A DNA stretch of 64,000 nucleotides from Ruminococcus sp. (GTDB lineage Bacteria > Bacillota > Clostridia > Oscillospirales > Ruminococcaceae). The notes beneath the pieces were generated by a model. The model made no database searches. It was not told where the DNA came from and was given only the letters and a program-made list of their open reading frames with translations. The stretch is taken from positions 62,001 through 126,000 of the forward strand of contig JAFWSI010000024.1 in NCBI GenBank assembly GCA_017519415.1. The letters run 5' to 3'. The position numbers and the translations under genes were made by a program. Shown here one piece after another: positions 44,706 through 53,134 of this stretch (within the stretch, counting starts at the first letter, position 1; every line of letters starts with the position of its first letter).

Positions 44706-44735
44706 GCCCCGGAGCGTTTCAAAGCGCTCCGGGGC
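44706..44735. terminator. bidirectional terminator
   Basis: An 11-bp stem GCCCCGGAGCG/CGCTCCGGGGC between the convergent anti-sigma-like and asnB genes. It shares its stem and flanks with the GH9 terminator at 29097. Confidence 0.75.
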
Positions 44736-44816
44736 ATTATGTTTTTCCGGTTGCTGAGTATTCTGTTGTTTCTTTTCCTCGTCTGATAACGGCTCTATTT
44801 TCCAGCTGACTTTTAT

Positions 44817-46634
44817 TTATATCAGCCGTATATCAAACCTTTCCAGCCAGTAGTTCAGCTGTATGAAATAGGCTATGGTCTGAGGAAGATTCATCAGCTG
44901 TCCGTACCACTGTACATTATCCTCGTGGCGCAGCAGCTTTTCGAGCTCCTCCCTCTTTACGAGCTGCGTCAGTCTTTCTCCGCCGCTGTCGAGGATACAG
45001 CGGAGCTTCACGGTCACTCCCTCGAGAAAGGCGGGATCATGCGTTTTGGGGTAGGGACTTTTCTTCCGCCACAGCACCTTTTCCGGGAGCCATTCCTTCA
45101 TGGCTTCGCGGAGAAGTCCTTTTTCCCTGCCCATATAGTCCTTGTACTCCCACGGCACATTGTAGAGGTATTCGGCTATGCGGTAGTCGCAGAAGGGCAC
45201 CCGTACCTCAAGTCCGCTGTACATGGACATTCTGTCCTTGCGGTCGAGTAGGGTCTGCATGAACCAGTGAAAGTTGAGCTGGGTCATTTCCCGCATACGG
45301 TATTCAAGGGCGCTGTCGCCGGGAAGCTTTTCTGCGTAGTCTGCGGTGGCTCTGTATGCGGAATAGACGTAATCCCCGGCGTTTATACGCTCTGCATAGT
45401 CATCACAAAGGAAGCGTTTTCGGTAGGCAGTGCTCTGAGCCCACGGAAAGCCGTCCGTCATGCGTATGTCCTTATCCCTGTACCACGGATAGCCGCCGAA
45501 TATCTCGTCGGCACACTCTCCGGAAAGGGCTACTGTGCCATACTGCTTTATCTCACGGCAGAAAAGCAGCAGAGAAGCGTCCACGTCTGCCATGCCCGGC
45601 AGTCCGCGGGCTTCCGTGGCTTCATCGAGGGCGGAAACAAGCTGATCATTGTCTATAATCGTCCAATGGTGATCGGTGCCGAGATATTCCGTCATGCAGG
45701 CAATGTATTCGGGGTCGCTGTCGGGCTGGAAACGGCTTTTTATGAAGTATTTATCGTTGTTGCGGTAGTCGACAGAGAATGTGGTCAGCTGTCTGCCCTG
45801 CTTTTTCAGCTCTGAGGCTGCCACGGAAGAGATGAGACTTGAATCGAGGCCGCCCGAAAGGAAGGTGCATACCGGCACATCTGAGACCAGCTGCCGCCTT
45901 ATGGAGTCGAGCACAAGCTGACGGACGTGCTCTGTCGTCTGTTCAAAGGTCTCGTGGAGCTCGAATGCGCGGAGCCGCCAGTATTCACGCAGATCAAGCC
46001 CGTTTTCGGTGTAGTATCCGCACCAGCCCGCCTTCAGCTCCTTTACGCCCCGTATCACTCCGCAGCCCATAGTCCGCCCCGGCGCCATGAGAAGCAGCTC
46101 TGCGGCTCCCTGTTCGTCAATCTCATGGGAAATGTCCGGGTGCTCCAGCAGAGCGGGGAGCTCCGAAGCGAATATGAGCTTTTTTCCTGTGTCAAAGTAG
46201 AAAAGGGGCTTCACGCCTATCCTGTCGCGGGCAAGGAAAATGCGGTGCTCCTTTTCGTCGTAAACTGCAAAGGCAAAGATACCGTTTAACCGGTCTACGC
46301 AGGAGCTGCCCCATTTTATGTAGCTTTTCAGGAGCACCTCCGTATCGGAGCGGGTGGCAAAATCAAATTCGTCTGCCAGTTCGCGGCGAAGCTCATCGGT
46401 GTTATAGAGCTCGCCGTTATAGACAATGGTGTATTTCCCGAAGCTCATGGGCTGTCTGCCGCCGTTTGCGTCTATGACCGCAAGACGCGTGTGTATGAGG
46501 GCGGCCTCGCGGTTCAGCAGCATTCCACGCTGGTCGGGACCGCGCCTGATAAGGGCACGCTGCATCTTTTCGCAGGCTCTCATTTCCTCCCGCATATCGT
46601 CGATAAAGCTTATAACTCCTGCAATTCCGCACAT
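44817..46634 (-). CDS. asnB: asparagine synthase, glutamine-hydrolysing
   Basis: A 605-residue cytoplasmic enzyme making asparagine from aspartate, ATP and glutamine. The class II glutaminase domain starts with catalytic Cys2 (MCGIAGVI), with RGPDQRG and YNGELYN; the synthetase domain has the ATP pyrophosphatase loop FLSGGLDSSLISS and the SGECADEIFGGYPWY block. GCGGAGG precedes the ATG. It is a single gene between terminators. Related enzymes also amidate surface polymers, so its real acceptor could differ. Confidence 0.95.
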   Translation of the reverse strand: MCGIAGVISFIDDMREEMRACEKMQRALIRRGPDQRGMLLNREAALIHTRLAVIDANGGRQPMSFGKYTIVYNGELYNTDELRRELADEFDFATRSDTEVLLKSYIKWGSSCVDRLNGIFAFAVYDEKEHRIFLARDRIGVKPLFYFDTGKKLIFASELPALLEHPDISHEIDEQGAAELLLMAPGRTMGCGVIRGVKELKAGWCGYYTENGLDLREYWRLRAFELHETFEQTTEHVRQLVLDSIRRQLVSDVPVCTFLSGGLDSSLISSVAASELKKQGRQLTTFSVDYRNNDKYFIKSRFQPDSDPEYIACMTEYLGTDHHWTIIDNDQLVSALDEATEARGLPGMADVDASLLLFCREIKQYGTVALSGECADEIFGGYPWYRDKDIRMTDGFPWAQSTAYRKRFLCDDYAERINAGDYVYSAYRATADYAEKLPGDSALEYRMREMTQLNFHWFMQTLLDRKDRMSMYSGLEVRVPFCDYRIAEYLYNVPWEYKDYMGREKGLLREAMKEWLPEKVLWRKKSPYPKTHDPAFLEGVTVKLRCILDSGGERLTQLVKREELEKLLRHEDNVQWYGQLMNLPQTIAYFIQLNYWLERFDIRLI

Positions 46635-46680
46635 AAAAATTCCTCCGCCGCTTTACAGCATACGGCACGCCGGTATTTAA

Positions 46681-46790
46681 AGCCGTTAGGAGCGGCTTTG
46701 CCGCGTTTAAATCGGGCTGCCAAAGGCAGCCCCTGCATAAGCTAATGGCTAACGGCTTAGGTTATAATTTTGCTTTGCAAAATTATAACC
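46681..46790. repeat. intergenic hairpin cluster with repeated GCGGCTTTGCCGC-type unit
   Basis: Consecutive stems: AAGCCG...CGGCTT near 46679-46700, GGGCTGCC/GGCAGCCC (46714-46732), and a perfect 14-bp stem at 46760-46790 with loop TTT. The part around GCATAAGCTAATGGCTAACGG resembles the sequence at 48991-49027. It looks like a dispersed non-coding repeat upstream of asnB. Confidence 0.6.
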
Positions 46791-46804
46791 TATTATATGC
46801 AAAA

Positions 46805-46828
46805 GACCCCTGTCGTGTGACAGGGGTC
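46805..46828 (-). terminator. terminator of the cca-pflA unit
   Basis: A 10-bp stem GACCCCTGTC/GACAGGGGTC with loop GTGT and a T run on the minus strand. Confidence 0.75.
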
Positions 46829-46838
46829 GCTTCTTTCC

Positions 46839-47582
46839 CTATTTTTGCTTGCGGAGTCCTGATTTTATGCCTGAGATTATGGTCTCACGGGCCTTCACGG
46901 CTTCCGCTTTTGTGAGAGGAGGCGTATCGTCCAACGGGTATTCTATGCCAAGCTCCGCATATTTCTGCTTCGCCATATCGTGATAGGGCAGCACGTCCAG
47001 CGCCTTTAAATTGCTGAGCGTTGAGAGATATTCCCCGAGGGCAAAAAGTTCGTCATGGCTGTCGGTTATCCCCGGGATCACCACATGGCGGATCCATACG
47101 GGTATGCCGATATCGCGGATATGCTCTGCAAAAGCCAGTATATTACGGTTGCTCACTCCTGTCAGGCGCTTATGGCTCTCATCGTCTATGTGCTTTATAT
47201 CGAGCATGACAAGATCGGTGTATTTCAGTACCTCATCGATGCTTTCGGGGTGAGCGGGATCGAATACTCCCGCAGAGGTGTCAAGGCAGGTGTGTATACC
47301 CTTGCTCTTCGCTGCGCCGAACAGCTCCGCCAGGAATCGGGGCTGTGCCAGCGGCTCGCCGCCTGTTGCGGTTATTCCCCCCGATCTGAGGAACTCCTTA
47401 TAGGAGTCGTATTCCTTCAGCAGCTCCTCCGCGGTGACCTCTCTGCCGCCGCTGAAGTCCCATGTATCGGGATTGTGGCAATACATACATCTCAGCGGGC
47501 AGCCCTGAAAAAACACCACGAAGCGTATTCCCGGACCGTCTACCGTTCCGAAGCTCTCTGTGGAGTGTATGCGTCCTTTCAT
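46839..47582 (-). CDS. pflA: pyruvate formate-lyase activating enzyme
   Basis: A 247-residue radical SAM enzyme that installs the glycyl radical on pyruvate formate-lyase. Marks are FGTVDGPGIRFVVFFQGC, the cluster motif CPLRCMYCHNPDTW (CxxxCxxC), TATGGEPLAQPRF and LLDIKHID-type strands (VMLDIKHIDDESHKRLTG). The ATG at 47582 overlaps the cca stop (ATGA). No pfl gene is in the window, so its partner lies elsewhere. A role with another glycyl radical enzyme is possible but less likely. Confidence 0.93.
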   Translation of the reverse strand: MKGRIHSTESFGTVDGPGIRFVVFFQGCPLRCMYCHNPDTWDFSGGREVTAEELLKEYDSYKEFLRSGGITATGGEPLAQPRFLAELFGAAKSKGIHTCLDTSAGVFDPAHPESIDEVLKYTDLVMLDIKHIDDESHKRLTGVSNRNILAFAEHIRDIGIPVWIRHVVIPGITDSHDELFALGEYLSTLSNLKALDVLPYHDMAKQKYAELGIEYPLDDTPPLTKAEAVKARETIISGIKSGLRKQK

Positions 47583-48904
47583 CTGCTGCACCTCTGTTCT
47601 GCGTAGTTTAACAGCTCGGCCCGTGTGTTTTCAAGACCTTCCGTTATCACGAGCTCAAGGAGCTCCTTCTGCATTTTACCAATTTCCGCTCCCTCATATC
47701 CGAGCATAACGAGCTCGTCGCCTGAAATGGCAAGTCCGCGGATATTCCTGCATTCGTTGTTTTTGATTATTTCATGTCCCATGTCACTGAGTTTGTCAAA
47801 GAAGCCGTTCTCCTTGATGACAAAGTCGTTTTTTGCCGAATTATCACATTTTTTCAGCTTCATGAGAGTAAAGAACAGCTCGTCGCCGATCACGGACATC
47901 ATTCTTTTCACATCGGCTCTGCACCTCAGCTTTTTGCTGTGATTGGCTATAAGTGCCGTGGATAAGGCAATCGAGCTGTTATCATAGCGCAGCCTTTTCA
48001 TTACCTCGCCCGTCATTGCGGCGCCTACGCTGTCGTGCTTTTTGAAATGGCCTCTGCCTGTCTCGTCAAGTCTCATACAGGCTGGTTTTCCTATGTCGTG
48101 GAAAAGCAGAGTCCTTCGGAGCAAAATATCGTCTTCAGGAGCCGAGGCTATCGCGCGGACGGTGTGCTCCCAGACATTGTATCTGTGGTACGGAGAGTGC
48201 TGGTCAAGGCCTATACATGGCTCAAGCTCGGGTATTATCGCGGTGATGATGTCACTGTACTCCAGCAGTACCCTTATGCAGTCCCTGCCGCAGATCAGCT
48301 TGTCCAGTTCGTCGCGGACACGCTCGCGGGAGATATTATCAAGGCTGCCCTTCATGCTGTGTATAGCCTCTGCGGTGGGCGTGTCGATAGTGAAGCCAAG
48401 CTGCGAAGCAAAGCGGACAGCACGCATTATGCGGAGAGCGTCCTCGGAAAAGCGTTTTTCCGGCTCGCCTACGCAGCGTATGATGCCTGCTTCTATGTCG
48501 GACTTGCCGCCGAAGGGGTCGATGATACTGCCGCGCCTGTCCATTGCTATTGCATTGATTGTGAAATCACGGCGGGCAAGGTCGCTGGTTATATCCGAGG
48601 TGAATTCCACTTTGTCCGGACGGCGGTGGTCGGTATATTCGCCGTCGATGCGGTATGTGGTGACCTCAAAGGGCACGCCCTCTGCGAGTACGGTGACTGT
48701 GCCGTGCATTATGCCTGTCGGTATCACCTTGTAGCCGCTGAAAACTCCGAGTATCTCATCAGGGCGGGCGTTGGTGGTTATATCGGTGTCGTGGCAGACT
48801 CTGCCCATTATCATATCGCGGACGCAGCCGCCTACCATATAGGCTTCAAAGCCGTTTTTTTCCAGCTCTGACAGTATGAGACCTGTGTTTTTGTCTGTAT
48901 TCAT
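47579..48904 (-). CDS. cca: CCA tRNA nucleotidyltransferase with HD domain
   Basis: A 441-residue enzyme that adds or repairs the 3' CCA of tRNA. The head has GGCVRDMIMG and HDTDITTNARPDE (catalytic acidic pair), the neck RRDFTINAIAMD and ERVRDELDKL; an HD phosphohydrolase motif LLFHDIGKP lies in the second half. ATG at 48904 has AAAGGAGG eight bases upstream. The promoter at 49070-49098 leaves a leader of about 160 bases that includes a repeat. Confidence 0.95.
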   Translation of the reverse strand: MNTDKNTGLILSELEKNGFEAYMVGGCVRDMIMGRVCHDTDITTNARPDEILGVFSGYKVIPTGIMHGTVTVLAEGVPFEVTTYRIDGEYTDHRRPDKVEFTSDITSDLARRDFTINAIAMDRRGSIIDPFGGKSDIEAGIIRCVGEPEKRFSEDALRIMRAVRFASQLGFTIDTPTAEAIHSMKGSLDNISRERVRDELDKLICGRDCIRVLLEYSDIITAIIPELEPCIGLDQHSPYHRYNVWEHTVRAIASAPEDDILLRRTLLFHDIGKPACMRLDETGRGHFKKHDSVGAAMTGEVMKRLRYDNSSIALSTALIANHSKKLRCRADVKRMMSVIGDELFFTLMKLKKCDNSAKNDFVIKENGFFDKLSDMGHEIIKNNECRNIRGLAISGDELVMLGYEGAEIGKMQKELLELVITEGLENTRAELLNYAEQRCSR

Positions 48905-48990
48905 GGCAGCTGCCTCCTTTCTTATCATAAATCCGAGCTGAGCCTGCGCTCCCTTGCCACGCTGCCGCTCATAAACCCGCTCACTCCCAA

Positions 48991-49027
48991 ATGCGGCAAA
49001 GCCGCTTGCATAACAGCTAAAGGCTTA
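48991..49027. repeat. second copy of the intergenic hairpin unit
   Basis: GCGGCAAAGCCGC hairpin followed by TTGCATAACAGCTAAAGGCTTA, close to the end of the 46681-46760 sequence. It lies in the cca leader. Confidence 0.5.
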
Positions 49028-49069
49028 AAAAAATGACTGCAAGTCCGTTATATTTTGATTCATACTATC

Positions 49070-49098
49070 ATTATATATCAAACGGGCGGTTTTTGCAA
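49070..49098 (-). promoter_or_regulatory. cca promoter
   Basis: Minus-strand TTGCAA (49093-49098) and TATAAT (49070-49075), 17-base spacer. Confidence 0.55.
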
Positions 49099-49213
49099 GT
49101 CTTGCGGCACTTGTCCTCAAAATGGTATTCCTCTGCATTCCTGTCCGCAAATCACAGCACTCAATGGTAATATTTCTCCTCAAATGCCTTGCTTAGGTCA
49201 TTTCTGCCCTTTT

Positions 49214-49242
49214 TTAAGGTTATTTTAAGGTGAATATATTAT
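49214..49242 (+). promoter_or_regulatory. promoter with TTAAGG direct repeats
   Basis: TTAAGG at 49214-49219 and again at 49225-49230, an 11-base period. The first copy stands 17 bases before TATTAT (49237-49242), at the -35 position. Such spacing is typical of OmpR/PhoB-family activator sites. Confidence 0.45.
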
Positions 49243-49258
49243 AGTAAAATAAGCTAAG

Positions 49259-49274
49259 TATAGTTTGAACTATA
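49259..49274 (+). promoter_or_regulatory. inverted repeat in the dockerin gene leader
   Basis: TATAGTT-TG-AACTATA, a perfect 7-base inverted repeat about 20 bases downstream of the likely transcription start. It could be an operator or a small mRNA hairpin. Confidence 0.35.
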
Positions 49275-49308
49275 AGCTATATTCTGAAGGTGAAGGAGAT
49301 TGATCATT

Positions 49309-50787
49309 ATGAAAAAAGCGTATATCAAAAAGCTTCTTGCAGGCTTTTCGGCGATCTGCATGGTTGCTTCGGCAATGCCTCTGACAGGCTTTGCTGCTGA
49401 TGCTGAAAAGGAGGGGGCTTCGGCAGTTGTAGGCGATTCCAACTGCGACAGTCAGGTCGATATGTCGGACGCCGTTCTTATCATGCAGGCGCTTTCAAAT
49501 CCAAATAAGTACGGTATCGGGGGATCCGACAAAAATGCTATCACAGAGGCCGGCTGGGCCAACGCGGACTGCGACGGCGCTGCCAACGGCGTTTCAAATA
49601 TGGACGCCCTTGCCATACAGAAATACCTCCTCGGCGCAGGCGAGCTCAGCAGCGGCAAGAGCGATCCCGTGACCGAGGCTACAAAGATACATCTCAAGAA
49701 CACCTCTATAGAGGTTGAGGGCGACAATGCCACAGTTGACGGAACTACCGTTACAATCACTCATTCGGGTGAATACTATGTTGACGGTACTCTCGACGAC
49801 GGTCAGATCAACGTCAATATAGCCGATGAGACTGCCGATCCCGATACGGTAAAGATATTCCTCAACGGAGTAAATATCACAGGAAAGAGCGCTCCCGCTA
49901 TTTTCGTTACAAATGCGGAGAATACATCTGTAAATATCGTGGACGGTACAGAAAATACCATTACCGACGGAGAGACTGCATACGAGGGCGATAACGCAAA
50001 GTCAGCCCTTATCGAAGCAAAGGACGATATTACTTTCAAGGGCGGCGAAAAAGGAGACGGAATCCTTAATATAACATCAAATAATCAGGACGCTGTCTCC
50101 TGTAACAATGATATCAAAATCAACGGCGGAAAGATAAATATCACCACAGTGAACGAGGAGAACAATATCGACGGAATCAAAGCCAAGAAGTCCGTTACAG
50201 TAAAGAGCGGAACGATCAATATTGATGCTGAAGGCGACGGTATCAAGTCCAGCAAGGAAGGCATTTCATTCACAGGCGGCAAGACAAAGATCAAGGCGGG
50301 CAATGACGCTGTACAGGCCGAGACTGCTATCGAAGTAAGCGGCGGCACGGTTATTGCGGGCGGCGACCGCGGATTTACTGCTGCGGCGATAAATATCACG
50401 GGCGGTCTTGCAATTGCGACAGCTACCGATAATCAGGTGGATAAGGCGCTTCTTGAGGGTACAACTCAGACTGCCGTGCTTCTCAACTGTATCGACGATC
50501 CTTCAAATGAAAAGGACGGTACATGGAAGAAGGATAATGCGCTGGTTGCAAGCGACACCGAGGTCAAGTATCAGAAGAAGTACAAATATGTGCTTTACAG
50601 CGATTCTGCAATAAACGGTGCAAAGTCCTGCGGCTTCAAAAATCTTGCGACAGGCGCTGCCGTAACTCATACAGACGGCAAGCAGACACAGTTCCAGCTG
50701 AGCCTTATAAGTGTATTCGACAATGTCGATCCCGCAGGTATTGCTCCGAGTGAAAATGCTGAGTCTGCAAGCAAGACAGCAGAATAA
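49309..50787 (+). CDS. secreted carbohydrate-binding-domain protein with N-terminal dockerin
   Basis: A 492-residue exported protein. The signal peptide (1-30, ending near LTGFAADA) is followed by a variant dockerin (about 40-112: GDSNCDSQVDMSDAVLIM, ADCDGAANGVSNMDALAIQK). The rest is a repetitive beta-rich domain of the carbohydrate-binding family often annotated DUF4353, with repeated ITSNNQDAVSCNNDIKINGG and DAEGDGIKSSKEGISFTGG turns. ATG at 49309 has AGGAGA nine bases upstream; a TTG at 49300 is too close to the site. It is likely a cellulosome or surface component; no catalytic residues are evident. Confidence 0.86.
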   Translation: MKKAYIKKLLAGFSAICMVASAMPLTGFAADAEKEGASAVVGDSNCDSQVDMSDAVLIMQALSNPNKYGIGGSDKNAITEAGWANADCDGAANGVSNMDALAIQKYLLGAGELSSGKSDPVTEATKIHLKNTSIEVEGDNATVDGTTVTITHSGEYYVDGTLDDGQINVNIADETADPDTVKIFLNGVNITGKSAPAIFVTNAENTSVNIVDGTENTITDGETAYEGDNAKSALIEAKDDITFKGGEKGDGILNITSNNQDAVSCNNDIKINGGKINITTVNEENNIDGIKAKKSVTVKSGTINIDAEGDGIKSSKEGISFTGGKTKIKAGNDAVQAETAIEVSGGTVIAGGDRGFTAAAINITGGLAIATATDNQVDKALLEGTTQTAVLLNCIDDPSNEKDGTWKKDNALVASDTEVKYQKKYKYVLYSDSAINGAKSCGFKNLATGAAVTHTDGKQTQFQLSLISVFDNVDPAGIAPSENAESASKTAE

Positions 50788-50892
50788 TCCGGCAAGAAAA
50801 ATTTACCAGACGAAACAGGCTTATTGAGCCATTTTGGTCCTTTTTCTCCATTTAGAGCCGCAGCCCGGCTGCGGCTCGTTTCCCTGTAAAAA

Positions 50893-50919
50893 AAGCGCTT
50901 CTCATATCGAGAAGCGCTT
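50893..50919. terminator. bidirectional terminator
   Basis: An 11-bp stem AAGCGCTTCTC/GAGAAGCGCTT with loop ATATC between convergent genes, T-rich on both strands. Confidence 0.8.
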
Positions 50920-50932
50920 GCTTTTTTATTTA

Positions 50933-52921
50933 TCAGCCCTGACCGCCGTCATCGGGATTCGGATTGTCAACAGGCGGGTCATCGGGAACGATAGGAGATG
51001 TTGAGGGCTCGGGAGGCAGTGTTGTCGGCAATTCTGTTATAACAGGAGGCTGAGTAGTCGGAGCCTGAGTTGTGATCTCTGCCGTAGTTACAGCCTCTGT
51101 GGTGGTGGGAGCCTGAGTGGTATATGCCTGTGTATTGGCATTCTCGGGCGTATAGTAAACAGTCAGCTTCTTGCCGCCCTTATTGTTGAATTCCATACCT
51201 GAGTATACGACCTTGCCGTCTACCTGGAGCTCAACAATGGAGTTGGCTCTTGCGTAGGAGTTCTTTGACTCTACGAAGTGGCAGTTGGACTCGGGAATAC
51301 CCGCTTTTTCAAGAGCGGTCTTGTACTGCTCGAGAGTAAAGCCCGAATAGTCGGGGATAATGGCGGTCTCCTTGCCCTTGCTTACCTTTACCTTGACGAC
51401 CTGACCGCGGGAGATCATTTCTCCTGCCTCGACGCTCTGCTCGTAGATCATGTCGTTTTCGTATTTATCATTGTAGGCGTACTCCGCGTCGAGCACGAAA
51501 TAATCCTTCCATCTTGCCTTTGAATTCTCGAAATATTTGCCTACGAGATCGGGCATTTCCGTATCGCCTGCCGCCTTGGTGTCTTCCTCGACTACGTTGG
51601 TGCTCACCGATGAGCGTCTTACCCTTGAGGAGCTTACCTCGCTTCCGTTGTCGGGAGCAAGTATGCGCCATATGATAACTGCAAGTATCATAAGTATCGC
51701 AAGCAGCAAGAGCGCTACTATCACGGGTACCTTTATACGGTCAACGGTATTAACCTTTTCGTAGCTGTAATCGTCGTTGCGGCGCTTTTTTACGGGAGCG
51801 CTGCGCTGGTGGATAACGTTCTGGGGCTCGGGCTGGGATACGTGCTGCTGATGATATACGGCAGGCTGCGGAGCAGCGGGAGCGGATTCGGTACGGGGCT
51901 CTTCAAGGAGCATGGTACTGTCGTTATCCGTGATATTATTATCTTCCTCGTCATCTGCGGGCTGTTCAAAGAGCTTTGTAACGAGCTCGGTGATAGTCTG
52001 TATACGGTCTCTGCCGTTGAGGTTCATGCCCTCCATGATGACTCTTGAAACGTGTCTGGGTATGCGTGAATCGAGCATATGCGGCTCGTGGAGGTCGTCA
52101 TGCTTCTGACGGCTAACCGAGTCCACAGGCATACAGCCGGTGAGAGCTCTGTAAAGGAGAGCGCTTACGCCGTATACGTCTGTCCATGAGCCCTGACGGC
52201 TCGAGCTGCTTGCCGAATACTGTTCGGGAGCGGCATAGCCCTTGAAAAGCTCGTACTCGAGACCTGCATTGGCGGTCCTTACTGCAGATACGCAGAAGCC
52301 TGAGAGCCTGAGCTCGCCCTTGTCGGTTATATACACCGTATCGGGGCTTATAGCGCGGTGCAGGATTCCTGCGTTATGAAGTATGCCTATTGTAGTGAAA
52401 AGGGGCGGGAATATCTTCGATACCTGTTCCCAGCTGAGCTCGCCTGCGTTTTCCTTCAGGTAATCCAGCATTTTCACGCCTTCAATGTTCTCGAAGATAG
52501 TATAGGTTGTATTGTTCTCCGCAAACATATCTATAACGGTAGCAATGCTGGAATTGTTCCTGAGCCTTGCAAGAGACTTGTTCAGCTCGGTATATTCAGC
52601 CATGAACGCCTTGTACTTTGCAAGGTTGTTGTAGTTCACGCTGATGGTCGGCTTGCTTTTTACGCGGGTACAGAGGTTGATAGGCATATATTCCCTTATG
52701 AGGACTTTTTTGCCTGTAGATACATCGCTGCCGACATAGGTAGCTCCCTCGCCGTTATATTCCAGAAGATTACCGCAGATGTACTTGCCGTGGAGTATCG
52801 TACCGGGTGGGACGTACATAGGATCGTAAACGGAGGTCTCAACGTATCCGCATGACGGACAGACGTGAAGTGACTCGTCGTATTGTTCCATACATTTGAA
52901 GCAATATTTACTGTCTCCCAA
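50933..52921 (-). CDS. zinc-ribbon, pseudokinase and PASTA membrane protein
   Basis: A 662-residue protein starting at a TTG with GGAGG seven bases upstream. A zinc ribbon (C7, C10, C21, C24) precedes a Ser/Thr kinase fold (about 40-315). The ATP-anchoring Lys of the usual VAIKEYFP motif is Arg76 (VLIREYMP), the HRD Asp is Ala190 (HRAISPDTV), and the DFG Asp is Ser207 (SGF). It therefore should not catalyse phosphotransfer by the standard route. A Pro/Gln-rich linker leads to one membrane span (about 405-430), two PASTA-like domains (MPDLVGKYF, IPDYSGFTLEQYKTAL) that may bind cell-wall fragments, and a Thr/Pro-rich tail. I infer a wall-sensing scaffold. Confidence 0.88.
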   Translation of the reverse strand: MGDSKYCFKCMEQYDESLHVCPSCGYVETSVYDPMYVPPGTILHGKYICGNLLEYNGEGATYVGSDVSTGKKVLIREYMPINLCTRVKSKPTISVNYNNLAKYKAFMAEYTELNKSLARLRNNSSIATVIDMFAENNTTYTIFENIEGVKMLDYLKENAGELSWEQVSKIFPPLFTTIGILHNAGILHRAISPDTVYITDKGELRLSGFCVSAVRTANAGLEYELFKGYAAPEQYSASSSSRQGSWTDVYGVSALLYRALTGCMPVDSVSRQKHDDLHEPHMLDSRIPRHVSRVIMEGMNLNGRDRIQTITELVTKLFEQPADDEEDNNITDNDSTMLLEEPRTESAPAAPQPAVYHQQHVSQPEPQNVIHQRSAPVKKRRNDDYSYEKVNTVDRIKVPVIVALLLLAILMILAVIIWRILAPDNGSEVSSSRVRRSSVSTNVVEEDTKAAGDTEMPDLVGKYFENSKARWKDYFVLDAEYAYNDKYENDMIYEQSVEAGEMISRGQVVKVKVSKGKETAIIPDYSGFTLEQYKTALEKAGIPESNCHFVESKNSYARANSIVELQVDGKVVYSGMEFNNKGGKKLTVYYTPENANTQAYTTQAPTTTEAVTTAEITTQAPTTQPPVITELPTTLPPEPSTSPIVPDDPPVDNPNPDDGGQG

Positions 52922-52972
52922 AGCAGCTCCTCCTCCTAAAAATAATCAATGCATAAAAAAGGCATCATATCT

Positions 52973-53001
52973 ATTTTATCAGCAAAACAGCAAAATGTCA
53001 A
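52973..53001 (-). promoter_or_regulatory. promoter of the pseudokinase gene
   Basis: Minus-strand TTGACA (52996-53001) and TAAAAT (52973-52978), 17-base spacer. Confidence 0.65.
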
Positions 53002-53105
53002 CTGTTTGACAGACGATAATTCAAAAACCTGTGAATTTGTATTTTTTTTGTAATAATTTCAGCTTTAATACCGCTCAATTGTAACCATTGACGGATAATA
53101 AAAGA

Positions 53106-53125
53106 GTCCGGAATCGCTTCCGGAC
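53106..53125 (-). terminator. terminator of the pro unit
   Basis: An 8-bp stem GTCCGGAA/TTCCGGAC with loop TCGC, followed on the minus strand by CTCTTTTATT. Confidence 0.7.
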
Positions 53126-53134
53126 CCTGATACA

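Larger units (their letters stand above)
48905..49308. other. divergent intergenic region between cca and the dockerin gene
   Basis: About 400 bases. It holds the cca promoter, a short repeat related to 46681-46790, a plus-strand promoter with TTAAGG direct repeats, and a small inverted repeat. No further gene is seen. Confidence 0.6.
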
